Assembly (NCBI GenBank): GCA_029204225.1
Contig: CM055098.1
Location: 2,169,106 to 2,233,105, forward strand
DNA from: Diphasiastrum complanatum
Lineage: Eukaryota > Streptophyta > Lycopodiopsida > Lycopodiales > Lycopodiaceae
Length of the DNA: 64,000 nucleotides
Reading direction: 5' to 3'
The notes beneath the pieces were generated by a model. That model saw only the letters and a list, made by a program, of their open reading frames with translations. It was not told the DNA's origin and ran no database searches. The translations under genes and the position numbers were made by a program. Each line of letters begins with the position of its first letter. Position 1 is the first letter of the stretch. Below, one piece after another: positions 11,795 through 22,600 of the stretch.

Positions 11795-13745
11795 CATCTA
11801 GCTGCTTCCATTAGGGTCCTGTTCTTTCATTCAGCAACACCATTATGCTGCGGTGTGTAGGCTATAGTTCTTCTGTAAATGATACCATGATCATTGCAGA
11901 AGTCAGTGAAGTGATTCGAGATATATTTGCCACCTCGGTCTATTTTGATCTGCTTCACCTTGCTACCTGTACATCTCTCTGCCTAATTCACATATTTTGT
12001 GAATTTATCAAGCACTTCAGATTTATTCTGAATAAAGTACACTCTCGCAAATTTGCTACAGTCATCAATGAAGGTTATATAATATTTTGAACCTCCTATT
12101 GAGATCACGTTGAATGGTCCACAGATGTCAGACACTAGCTCCAGAATCTTTGTCGTTCTATAGGATTCTTTGACGAATGGAGTGTGCGACATCTTGTCTT
12201 TTAAACATGCATCATAGGTGGTCGAACTGGTTGCATTCAAGATGTTGACCCCTATTATCGCTCCATGATGACCTGCTTGGTAAAGTGCCATTGAGTTCAT
12301 GTGGCAGAGTCTTATGTGCCACAGAGTGTCTGGCGAGTCGTCATGAGTCTGATGCACCTGACCTTCAGGTAGGCATATCTTCAGATGATATAGGTTACCT
12401 TTCCTTCTGCCTTGAGCGATGAGAGTACTGATACTGACGTTAATCACGTTGCATGCTTCGTTAGAAAATGTCACATGCATCCCTGCATCCGCTATTCTTG
12501 CTACAGAGAGCAAGTCTTATTGCAGAGTCGACACGAACTGAACATCTTCGAGTCGTCTGTCTCTATTGTTGGTGTTGAGCCATAGTGAACCAATGTCGTT
12601 CACTTGATATTTAGATCCATCTCCAAGAACTATGAATCTTGAAGGATCTGCACTTCTGAAATCAAACATTATCCGTCTTGATGTCACGAAGTGTGAGGTG
12701 GATCCTGAATCTAGGATCACCTCGTGTGTGTCAGACGTTGATGCTGTATCTTCACAGATGTAGGCGGTCGAACAACTTCTGTTCATTCTTTCTTCGCCCA
12801 TCTTTGAGCTCTCGGGCTCCTCAATATAGGACAAACTATTTTTGTTCTCATGTCTGTTCTGTGCTGATTTGTTCCTTGAGTTCTGGCGGCAATCCACGGC
12901 TGCGTGACCTTTCTTATGGCAATGGATACACTCAATCTTGGGATTGAGCCAACAGGTATCTGCTGTATGCCTGTTTCTTTTGCATCTCACACAAGTCTTC
13001 TTGTCTGCACCTTGTTGTTTTGACCTCTCTTTGGTCTTCTAGTTGCCCTTGCTTGTTCCCTCTGCTTGCTAGTCACGATTCTGCCTCTGATTGGACTCCC
13101 TCTTAGGCCTAAATTGCTTCTTTGATTTTTCTTTGTTGTCGCAGAGGGCCTGGTCAGAACCATCTTTGTGATCTAGATGTTCTCTAGCCTCGACTTCCTC
13201 TCGAATATCGACAATCGCCTTTTTGAGGTTCATGGCGGGATCTTTCGCGAGTAGGATTCTTGTCGTCTGGAACGATTTGAATAAGGCTCTCTACAGGTAC
13301 GTGAGTTGCTTCTCAGCTAACACTGCATTCTCTGCTCCAGAGTTATGTAGTGATTGAAACAGATCCTTCATCTTTCTTACGAAAGAGGTGAGGTCTTTTC
13401 CATTCCACTGCAAATTCGTCAACTGATCTTCCAGCATTATGCTCTGACTTCTTGATTTCATCTGAAATCTGGTGAGCAATGCATTCCACATCTCCTTAGC
13501 CTTGGAGAGTGTAGCCAGGTCAAGTGTGAGGCTATCTTTGATGGAAGATAATAGCAAGGCTACTGCCTTGTTGTTTTTCTCCCTCCATTCGCGTAGCTCC
13601 TTGCCTGTTGTCGTAGGCATTTCTTTTGTGCCATCCACCCAGGGGAAGAGTCCTTCGCCCTTGAGTATCAAAGATGTCTTAACTTTCCAGGCTAGAAAGT
13701 TAGATCTTGAAGAATCAAGTATCGTGCAGATCTTGCTCTAATAGA
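11795..13745 (-). pseudogene. Family-I Ty1/copia gag-protease-integrase remnant
   Basis: In minus order: gag (13291-13740; LILKGEGLFPWVDG, LTNLQWNGKDLTSFVRKMKD), zinc knuckle CIHCHKKGHAAVDC (near 12910), aspartic protease VILDSGSTSHFV (near 12715), GAG-pre-integrase LWHIRLCHMNSMAL, and integrase core with FIDDCSKFARVYF and HNGVAE-type sequence (near 11830). It is split into at least three frames, with a stop near 12515 and a break near 11983. RT and RNase H are absent on the 3' side, where the repeat at 11479 begins. A piece of similar sequence occurs at 44640-45470. Confidence 0.85.
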
Positions 13746-14165
13746 CTTGGGCCCTTTGTAATTAGAATAAAACTTGAGGCCCAGAGTCAATTTTAAACTT
13801 AGAGTTTATTTTTAAGAGTTGGGTCCAATTTTGGACTCACATGAATCTTGTGATTTCCAATGTACTTTTTGTGGGCCCTTGGATCAAGTTGGGTCCAAGA
13901 CGAATGGATAGGATCAATGTGAATATTAGCCAATAGGATTGAGGGGCAAGGGCCTTTCCCATTTTATAAAAAGGCACCTTTTGTACACTATTTGGATGCT
14001 TAATAGAGAGGAGGAGACTCTATCATTTTGATAGCTCAAGCATCCTCATTTGCTAATCACTCTTGCTTATGCTATTGTTGTGATTGCTAGTTATTTCCAT
14101 TTCTTCCATGCTTTTTGTTTGTGGTTAGTTAAAGTTTCTCCATAAGCAAAGAAGGAGGAGACACA
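13746..14165 (+). repeat. LTR-like fragment with TATA box
   Basis: Non-coding. It shares order and short blocks with the tandem LTR-like units at 52074-53919 (TTGTAATT, AATAA, GGCCC, then GGACTCACATGAATC). TTTTATAAAAAGGCACC near 13970 looks like a core promoter. I infer a diverged relative of that LTR; ends are not defined. Confidence 0.45.
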
Positions 14166-14663
14166 CAAGAAAATGTTGATTACTCACATTTATTGTTTGT
14201 TTGCTGTATTTTTCCAGAGAGTTCAGAGTCGGAAGCATGGTGAAATCATCTCATTTACATTCTATGTGATTCTTCATGTTCTAGTCACATTTTTACATGT
14301 AAAATTGATGTAAGAAATAGTGAGCATCCCAAGTGGACACTATTCTCTATATCAATTATGGTTGTTTCTATTTTGAGCATTACATGACCATTGAAAGAAG
14401 ATCTATTCTTGGGAAGAAGATCATTCTTATGATGGATCAAAGTTCTATGGTCAAAAACTATGCTAGGAGTTAGCATATTGAGGTGCAATATCACTTTGTG
14501 AGGGAGCAACTCATTGCAAAGGAGGTGGAGCTTCAACATGTGTCTTCAAGGGAATATGTAGCTGATATCTTCACCAAAGCATTGGGAAAGGACTTGTTCA
14601 TGAAGCATAGGACTTCACTTGGAGTGCTATCAAAGTTTATGCTGAAACTAGTTGAAGAGGGAG

Positions 14664-16169
14664 TGTGAAAGATTCAACTAGTTTTGATCATTTTGTCAAT
14701 ATTTCCATATTTAGCATATTGAGGCCAAAACTTGTTTTCGATTTAGAGATTGACTTTTCAAAGTTCATTAGTCTAAATTTCATTTGAGTAAACACTTTTT
14801 GAAAGTGTGGGAAAGTTTGGAGGCGAGTTTTAGGAGATTCAAATTTGAATAGTTGGGTACATTGAATCTAGACCCAAACATAGTAGGGTTAGCATTTTGG
14901 AGGGAAAGCCAAGTGGGCAAATGTTAAAATTGGCAAAAGCTAACTTGGTTAAATCTTGTAAATACCATAATGACTTGTACCTATCATCATAAGACATGTG
15001 TGGAGCCTGTTCCCACGTGTGAAATCTATGCCTAAGTCATTTAGATAGATCATAAAGGTTGTACATATCATTTAATTCGGAAACTAGTGGCTAAATTGGC
15101 CAAAAACTAGTTTAGTAGTATTATGACACTTGGCACCATTCTAGTGGTAGAAACTACTATATCACATGGGTAGGAGTGGTCTCCCACGTGTGAAATATCA
15201 TATAGAAAGTTCAGATCCATTATATATAGTCTTCATACATGTCAAAAGTCAAATTTCCTAGATTGTAGGACCTATCTCCTAATTTGTAAGAATCTAGAAG
15301 GTCAACACTAGCCACCAATGATGATGTGGCAATTAATAAAATCTTAGCCAAAGTGGATATTGATAAGCACTATGACCCGTCTCACACGTGCTGGAAGTGG
15401 TTTAGAGAGAGAGTATGATGATTTTTGTATTTAATCCATGATGGATCCACTTTGTGAGGCAAGATCTTGGTTTTGGAGGCATATCTTGAGTATTCTCATA
15501 TTTGTGTTGTGATTTTATGGTTCTATTGCTTTCTAACACTTGTGTACTTCACTCTCTACTATAAGTTCGTACAGGTACTGTTCTTCACACGTGTGAAGGC
15601 AGTAGGTCTCAAGTTTAATCATTTGCTTGTTGTTCTTGCTAGATTTTTGATGGGGAATTGATCTGATTCTAGATTAAATCATTGGTTGATTAGTAGATCA
15701 TGTAATCTAGCTTCCAACACCTCTTGAGGATCTGATCTAGATCCATTCTTGGTCTTTTTTTCTCTGAAATTTCACAACAAATAGGGTTTGGACCTGTTAT
15801 AAATGGATGTAACTCATGGAGAGAGTGATCTTCTCTCTTCTCTATCTCATTTCATGCTTATACATGGTTCTCTTGGTTTCTACTATCCATTGGTCACTAT
15901 ATTGGTGATTGCATGCAATTTTATGTGTAGAATGATAAATAAATGTTATTTTCGATTTCAACGTGTGAATGATAGTAGCTTGCTGGTTTTGAATGGACAG
16001 CAACAGTACATAATCATGTCATTCAAGTTTGATCAAGTTCTACTGGTGTTTGCATCTCATTTTGTGTGTAGATGCTAATTTTTCTACATTGGTGAGATTG
16101 GTAGTGTATTTCTCTTTCTAACCAAAGATCTTTCAAGTGGATTGGATCATAATGATCTGAAATCTTTCA
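14664..16169 (+). repeat. Family-B 3' LTR interrupted by solo LTR
   Basis: Starts TGTGAAAGATTCAACTAG and ends GATCTGAAATCTTTCA. The inner part 14922-15776 is foreign. LTR sequence resumes at ATAGGGTTTGGACCTG with the exact order seen in the uninterrupted LTR at 28819-29468. Confidence 0.85.
14922..15776 (+). repeat. Family-G solo LTR
   Basis: 855 bp from TGTTAAAATTGG to AAATTTCACA, matching the family-G LTR at 50087-50918 (shared blocks GGCCAAAAACTAGTTT, CTTCACACGTGTGAA and CCTCTTGAGGATC). Flanks are GCAAA (14917-14921) and ACAAA (15777-15781), a slightly decayed 5-bp target duplication. No internal region is present, so it is a solo LTR left by LTR-LTR recombination. Confidence 0.8.
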
Positions 16170-16640
16170 TAGAGAAGCCAGATGTTATCTAGGCTTGCAA
16201 ATTGACCGCAACTATGATGAAGAAAAGTTATACCTCCATCAGTCAAGGTACATCTAGAAAATCCTTGATGATTTTGGGAAGATAGATTGCAAAGAGAAAA
16301 GTACTCCAATGCTTGTAGAAACAATCCTGACGAATGAAGATAGTTCGAGGAGTGAAGAAGAGAAAGAGATCATGCAACACATGCCCTACAGGAGGCTGAT
16401 TAGATCTTTGATGTATCTAGCAGACAACACATGCCCTGACATAGCTTATGCCATGTCCAGAATGTGCCAATTCAACAAGAATCCAGGCTTAGCACACTGG
16501 AAGATCGCGAAGCGAATCTTACAGTACCTTCATCAAATGAAGGATTGCGGGCTGTGTTATTCTCATGATGCAGGGTTCCAGGTGCACTCCTACAGTGACG
16601 CAAGTTGTGATGAACAGTTGATGCGCGAAAGAAACGTGAA
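16170..16640 (+). pseudogene. Ty1/copia RT-thumb/RNase H fragment
   Basis: Plus-strand reading REARCYLGLQIDRNYDEE leads into LYLHQSRYI, a stop, then KILDDFGKIDCKEKSTPM and YRRLIRSLMYLADNTCPDIA. It ends around SYSDASC, the beginning of the RNase H domain. Both ends are cut, by the family-B LTR on the left and by a junction to gypsy sequence on the right. Confidence 0.8.
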
Positions 16641-16721
16641 ACAAAAACAATTCAGATGGATTTCAGATATGATTGTTGGTCACTGCCAACTGTATCATTC
16701 CTATAGTCCTCCAGACTATAC

Positions 16722-17507
16722 ATAGGCTCTCTTACTGCCTTGGCTTCGACCCACTTGGTGAGGTAGTCTATGGCTACGACTATGTATCGAGCCTGGGAAC
16801 TCCTTGCTGCAGGGTTAATTGGACCGATGTAATCCAATACCCACTTTTCAAATGGTGCTTGGGCTAAGACCGGGTGCAGTAGGTCATAATTCAATCTCGT
16901 TGATCTTCTAGCCCTTTGGCACACATCACACTTTTTCAAGTATTCATCCGTATCCTTATGAATCTTTGGCCACCAACATCCTGATTGTAGGATCTTACGA
17001 ACTATAATGTCGGATGCAAAATGGCCTCCACCCATGCCTTCATGTGAAAGCGAAATGATCTGGGTGGCCTCATGAGGAAGAATACACCGCCGAAGAATTC
17101 TGTTTGGTCCTCTTTGATACAACTGGTTGGCAATCAACTGATAAGGTCTAGCCTTCAAGATCAATTTCCGTTGTTCCGCCTTTGGTAGTGAATTGTCTCG
17201 TTGGCCCCGCATTAGATATTCAACAATGTCGGTAGCCCATTCGGGTACCGTGTCCACGTAAAATAAGGCAGTATCTGCCAGCTCATCATCGGGTTGGGTT
17301 GCAATCTGCTTCTCCTTGATTTGTGACACATGATCTACCATGTACTGTTGTTTTCCCTTGCGAACTACTATTCGAAAATCAAATTCCAACAACAGAAGTA
17401 GCCATCTGGTGATTCTTCCGGTGTTGCAAGTTTTATTAACGAGATAGAACAAGGGTTGATGGTCCGTATAAAAAGCAAAATGTGTGGCCATCAGGTAGTG
17501 TTGAAAT
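16722..17507 (-). pseudogene. Ty3/gypsy RNase H-integrase (part 1 of split element)
   Basis: Minus reading from 17507: YLMATHFAFYTDHQPLFYLV and RWLLLLLEFDFRIVVRKGKQ (RNase H end), then the integrase H2C2 zinc domain (HEGMGGGHFASD, CDVCQRARRS) and start of the catalytic core (WVLDYIGPINPAA, ARYIVVAIDYLTKWVEAKAV). It breaks after the first catalytic Asp region at about 16722. The N-terminal continuation is at 33547-33843, beyond the 16-kb family-E insertion. The long uninterrupted frame suggests modest age. Confidence 0.85.
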
Positions 17508-18225
17508 TGTGAAGTTTTTAGCACATGTGAACTTCACCAGACCCCCTACAGGATCTTACTGAGGTGTTGTGATTGCAGAAGATTGATCAAAGAACAGTAT
17601 GCTTGAAAAATCTAAGGCAAGAGCACTTTGGCATACATCTGATGAAAAAATATAACTCTTCACTATGAGAAATGAATGTCAGAAATAATTCTAAGTGTTC
17701 AGTATGGGAAAAAGAGGCTGCTCTTGGGTAGAGAGAGAAAATCATACATAGAAAACTTGGGTAGAGAGAGAATGAGTCCAAAACACCAAAATCTCAATAT
17801 TCACAATATGGCAAAACATGCCCAGCTTTCCCTACATGAGAGAGACTCGCATTCCTACAGTGGAGTTGCATGGAAAGTCCACTTAACTGAACTAATTCAC
17901 CTACCAGAGATCCACATGTGTAACTGCATGCATGTATGGTGCATATACTGCATGTCAACTCATAAAATTGCCTAGACATGTGTAGATCACAAAAACTACT
18001 TTGCATGTTGCATGTGGATTGCATGCATACAGTAAGACTTTGCATGCTATCTAAACATCTGCATGTCATCATAATTGAACCTATCTAACTCAACTCCGAG
18101 CTACACTAGAAGGATATGTGCTCAATTCACACTCCTTATATGTACAACATGAAATCTAGTGGAAATTATCATGGACATGACCCCAAACTCGAGATAGGAA
18201 AGAGAATATTTTAATAATCTTCACA
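17508..18225 (-). repeat. Family-E 3' LTR
   Basis: 718 bp, TGTGAAGTTTTTAGCAC to AATCTTCACA, followed by CTCCTTAAAAATT, the complement of a PPT. By eye roughly thirty differences from the 5' LTR at 32818-33546. Several are G-to-A or C-to-T changes at CpG, for example CACATGTG here against CACGTGTG there. Confidence 0.9.
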
Positions 18226-18356
18226 CTCCTTAAAAATTATGTTCCTATCAACATAGATTTTGAAACTAGGCCAAGGTTAGACCTCATCTTCATAAAGACA
18301 TTTTTGAGTAGAGGCTTGGTGAGAAGATCTGCAACACAATCTGAAGATGAAACATG
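18226..18356 (-). pseudogene. Family-E pol C-terminus (RNase H end) and PPT
   Basis: Minus-strand PPT at 18226-18238 and the pol end, reading DCVADLLTKPLLKNVFMKMR and NLGLVSKSMLIGT. It continues to the right of element B at 23689. Confidence 0.8.
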
Positions 18357-19010
18357 TGTGAGAGATTTCAACTAGTTTAGTCTAGTTTAGTCACATTTTG
18401 GTAAATTGTTAATAAGAGGCCAAAACTCATTTTAGACTTAGAGATAAACTTTTTGAAGTTATATTAGTTTAAACTACATTCAATAAACACTTTTGGAAAG
18501 TGTGGGAAAGTTGGTAGTCGAGTTTGAGAGAGATTCAAATTTGAACTTTGGGTACATTGAATCTAGACCCAAAAATAGTAGGGTTTACATTTTGGAGGGA
18601 AAGCCAAGTGGCCAAATAGGGTTTGGAAACTCTATAAAAGGATGTAACTATTGGAGAGACACATCTTCTCTCTTCTCTCTCTCATTTCATCATTATACAT
18701 GGTTCTCTTTGGGTTCTACTACTCATTGGTGCACTATCTTGGTGTTATCTTGCAATCTTGTGTGTAGAATGATCATTTATTGCTATTTTCGGTTCCACAC
18801 GTGTGAAATACAGTAGGGTATTGTAATTGTACGAACAGCAAACATATTTTATGTTTTGGTTCATGTTTGATCAATATCTCTTAGAGTTTGCATCTCATTT
18901 TGTATGTAGATGCTGATTTTTCTACATTGGCAGGATTGTTGGTTTGCTCCTTATTGTAACCAAAGATTTGGGACTTGGATTGGATCTTGAATGATCTGAA
19001 ATCCTTCACA
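18357..19010 (+). repeat. Element B 5' LTR
   Basis: 654 bp, TGTGAGAGATTTCAACTAG to GAAATCCTTCACA. TATAAAA at 18633-18639 is the likely core promoter, and a CACGTG box lies at 18798-18803. A 107-codon ORF inside it is repeated exactly in the 3' LTR and is not regarded as a gene. Confidence 0.95.
18633..18639 (+). promoter_or_regulatory. TATA box of element B LTR
   Basis: CTCTATAAAAGGATG in the middle of the LTR, in the position expected for the U3/R boundary. The same block occurs in the 3' LTR at 23306 and in the family-B LTRs near 29094 and 15796. Confidence 0.7.
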
Positions 19011-19022
19011 TGGTATCAGAGC
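19011..19022 (+). other. Primer-binding site, initiator-Met tRNA
   Basis: TGGTATCAGAGC starts at the first base after the 5' LTR. This 12-mer is the usual plant copia PBS, complementary to the 3' end of initiator methionine tRNA. Confidence 0.9.
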
Positions 19023-19611
19023 TATTGTGTCTCAGGTTATGAAAGGATCAGCCATCTTTAGCAAGAAGTTTGAGGAGTTACCAATGCTAGAGCATGCTAG
19101 ATTGATCTCTACTCAAAAATCAGCATTTTTGCATGTGTAGAATTGATCTTTTGTAGGTCAAAACTCAATATAGGGTTATATACTTGATCAATTCCGATTT
19201 AACACTTGGCTTACTGGAATTAGATGATTTTTGGTGCATTAGGAAGGTCTCATTGGAGTCTACAAGAAGATATACCAAGTTTCTAGAAATTGCATGTAGA
19301 ATTTGAGATATTCAATTTTTTGTGATTTTGTCAAAACCCTAATTTTGATTGGATCTCTAGTTTGTGAGGTTACTGAACTTTATTTGAGTGTGTTTCAATC
19401 TTAGGAAGTGGCAAGAATCATTAGATTGAGGATAGATCATAGGTTGATCAAGATTTCACTATTCTATGTGTTGATTTTCTAGTTAGAAGTGCTAGAAGAG
19501 ATTTGAGAGGTTCCATATCTTTGTGATTTCTTCTTGAGTTCATTTTTTGACATTCAAGAGAGTGCTTTGTGCATTGGAACAGGTTGAAAGAGAAGATCAG
19601 GTCACTTCAAC
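19023..19611 (+). other. Element B untranslated leader
   Basis: About 590 bp between PBS and the gag ATG, without a domain or long ORF. It presumably contains packaging signals. The end, GGTTGAAAGAGAAGATC near the ATG, is conserved before the gag of element C (24671). Confidence 0.7.
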
Positions 19612-22600
19612 ATGGCTACAAGTGGTGGATTTATGTTGGAGAGCAATGATAGGCTTACCTCAATCAACTATTCTACTTGGAAGGTGAGGATGGAGTCCTT
19701 ATTGGAGATGAATGAGTTGATGGAGATTGTTGCAGGTGTGGAGGAGAGACCTCAAGCACCTCAAGATCAAGTGAGGTATGACAAGAGAGCAAAGAAAGCT
19801 CTACACATGATTAAGATGAATGTTACCAATGAACTTCTCAAGGAAGTTGGTAAGTGCACATCATCTTTGGAGGCTTGGGAAATTTTGAAAAAGCTTTATG
19901 AATCCAAGTCTACATCAAGAGTGCTTACTCTTAGGAGGCAAATCTTTCAAAGTTTGCAAAAGAGGGAAGAGAGTACTCATGCTTTTGTTTTGAGGGTTAA
20001 GGCATTCAATGATGAGTTAGCATGTATTGATGAAAGCATTAAGGAGGTAGAGCTTGTTCAAGTTATACTTAATGGCTTGTTGGATGATCATGCTAATCTT
20101 GTTCAAAGTTTTGCTATTCAAAAGACTTTGCCAAGTATTGTGGATTTGCAAGAGATCTTGGTGAATGAGGAGTATAGGCTTCAATCAAGAGGAGGTGGAT
20201 CTACATCGACATCTCATTATGAAGAGGATGCTATGTTCATCAAAGGCAAGTTCAAGGGCAAAGGCAAAGGCAAGTGGTCTAAAGGGCAAGATCAAGGTGA
20301 GACTTCTTCTTTTGGAAAAAAGAAAGATAAGTCTAAGTTGAAATGCTTTTATTGTGGAATCAAAGGGCATTTTGCAAATGAATGTTTGAAGAAGCAAAGA
20401 GATGAAGGTAGCAAGCAAATCAACTTTACTACTAATGATGAGGGTCTAGGTGGTGGTGATTCTCTTTTGATGTGTTCATCAAGTCCAATATCAAGTGAAG
20501 GTGACAAAGATTCATGGTGGATTGATAGTGGAGCTAGCTCACACATGACTAGTCACAAGGAGTTCTTTACTTCTTTGGTCACTTATGATGGAGCCAAGAA
20601 AGCAATTCACATGGCCAATGGTGGTGAGTGTGTGATTGAAGGTATTGGTTCAATTCCTATTTGTCTCTCTACTAATAGGAAAGCAAGACTTGATGGTGTT
20701 CTTTACATTCCTTCACTTTCAAAGAATTTGCTAAGTGTTGGTCAAATGATAAAGAAAGGATACATGGTAAAGTTTGGTGGTGATGCTTGTTTCATTACAA
20801 AGGAAGAAATCTTGGTTGCTAGGGGCAATAGACAAGGTAGACTTTTAAAGCTTGATGCTTTTGTTATGGCTAACAAAAAGGATGGAATGGAAAAGGAGAT
20901 TGGTCTCAACTTTCCAAAGTTATCTTTTAGCATCAATAAGATTGTTGGATCTTATGCAAAGTCTAACAAGCTTCCTTATGCTAGATCTAGGTCAAGATCT
21001 AATATGCTTCTTGGAGATGTTCATCTTTGTGCTAACTTGGCTAGTCTTGAGGATAATGATGGTGTTTCAATGGTTCTTCATGGCAAGTGCAAGCATGCAA
21101 AAGATAAGGAAAGAGCTAACTTCATCAATGGAGGTGAAGGTTCTTCCTTGGAAAAGATTGTTGTTAATGATTTCTTTGATCATATGTCAAAAGATGTTGC
21201 TAGGTGCATTCATGAAGGAGGTGGTTCTTCTACATTTTTTAGTGATAAGTCCAAGAAAGTCATTTTTGCAGCAAGTGGAGTCACATTTCCTCATAAAGAG
21301 AGTAGATCAAATGGTTCTATCAAGAGACTTGGTGAGGGAGATAGTCACAAGTCAAGAAGAAGAGAAGTATGTGAAGAGTTCAAAGTAGGATGTACTTTGA
21401 ATGATGTCATTTTGAATGATAGTGAGGAGGAATCATTATCATGTGAGTCATTACCTAAAACATTGAGTAGAAGTTCTTGTTTGAAAAAAGAGAGTACTTC
21501 AATCATTCTTATGTTGAATGTACTAATCATTTTTTTCATGGCTTCTAATGTTTTTGAGGTTTCTACTTCTTATGATGCAATCATTAAGAGGGAGTCTTAT
21601 GAAGGAAAGAGCAATGAAAGATTGGTTCTTGGGAAGATCCAAGGCATGGATCTCACATCTCTTCATCAACTCAAAGGATTCTATGATTATGAATTGATCA
21701 CTCATGATCAAGATGGCAAAAAGTTGGTTGGAGAAGACTACATGGAACAAATCGAGAGGCAATTTCTTCAAGGCAAGGGAGATCTCATTGGTGAGCTTAT
21801 TGAGGTTTGTTATGGACTCAAGAGGGCTGGATTTATTAGGTTTGATACTCATCTTCACCTACTCTACTTCATGTTGGATGGAAAATTTGGAATCTATCTT
21901 TTGATTTATGATGGTGACATTGGTGACATTGTTTTCACTAACCTTTGTGGGAGATCGAGATCAAGCATTGATGAGATCTTGTTGAATCTAGATCATATGT
22001 TTGAGAGGGAGTATTTCCAGAGGTTCAGGTCTGAAGATATTCATATCTTTGATATCTTTGATGATCAAGAGAAAGAGGAAGATCAAGAGGTTGGCCTTAA
22101 AGGGCTTCAACAACACAAAAGGAAAGGTGGCAATTTGGAGCTAGTCAAGAGTATCAAAGGAAGGTTATTTGGCAAAGATGTTATGGATCTATTTTTGCAG
22201 CTTATTGAAGACTCAAGTAAGGTCAAAGGAGCAGCAAGGAAGTGTTGTTCAAGTTTACTTTACTTGTTCTATCTCATGTTTGAGCTATTTCATGTGGATG
22301 TGTGCAAATTGTCAAGATATGGACAAACTAGCTACATTGTCTTGCAATATCTTATTGTTGGAGTTGTACTAGCATTCTTGGCTGGTTTTGCTGATGGAAA
22401 TGAAGTTATTGGAGGTTCATTATGTCACTCATCCATGGCTAAGTTCTCAAGTGTTGAGCTACTTGGTGCCAATACTTGGGGATTGTCAATTTTTGGTGAA
22501 TTCATGGTCATTTTCTTGTGTCAAGTAGATCTTGAAGATGGACTAGTGCAAATTACTTGGTTTATGGAGTCATGTGGTGCTAGATTTGCATCATGTATAT

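Larger units (their letters stand above)
14166..16169 (+). mobile_element. 3' end of a family-B-type copia element, 5' truncated
   Basis: The left part (14176-14470) matches the last portion of the novel module in element C (27950-28190). One base is missing in GTGAGCATCC, so the frame is broken. An RNase H tail follows (14483-14668, QYHFVREQLIAKEVELQHVS, VADIFTKALGKDLF) ending KLVEEGV, then the PPT GTTGAAGAGGGAG (14651-14663) and a 3' LTR from 14664. The LTR is split by a solo LTR of family G. Without that insert and its duplication the LTR is about 646 bp, close to the 650-654 bp of elements C and B. Confidence 0.85.

Noticed and set aside
18493-18816. 107-codon ORF repeated exactly at 23166-23489
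   Set aside because: It lies within the two LTRs and overlaps the TATA and G-box; repetition reflects LTR identity.
19011-19022. tRNA-like word TGGTATCAGAGC as part of a tRNA gene
   Set aside because: It is the PBS next to an LTR; no cloverleaf surrounds it, and no tRNA gene was recognised in the window.
22239-22420. Hydrophobic segments of element B module read as an envelope-like protein
   Set aside because: Segments are short and polar-interrupted, no signal peptide or separate ORF is present; not enough to support such a call.
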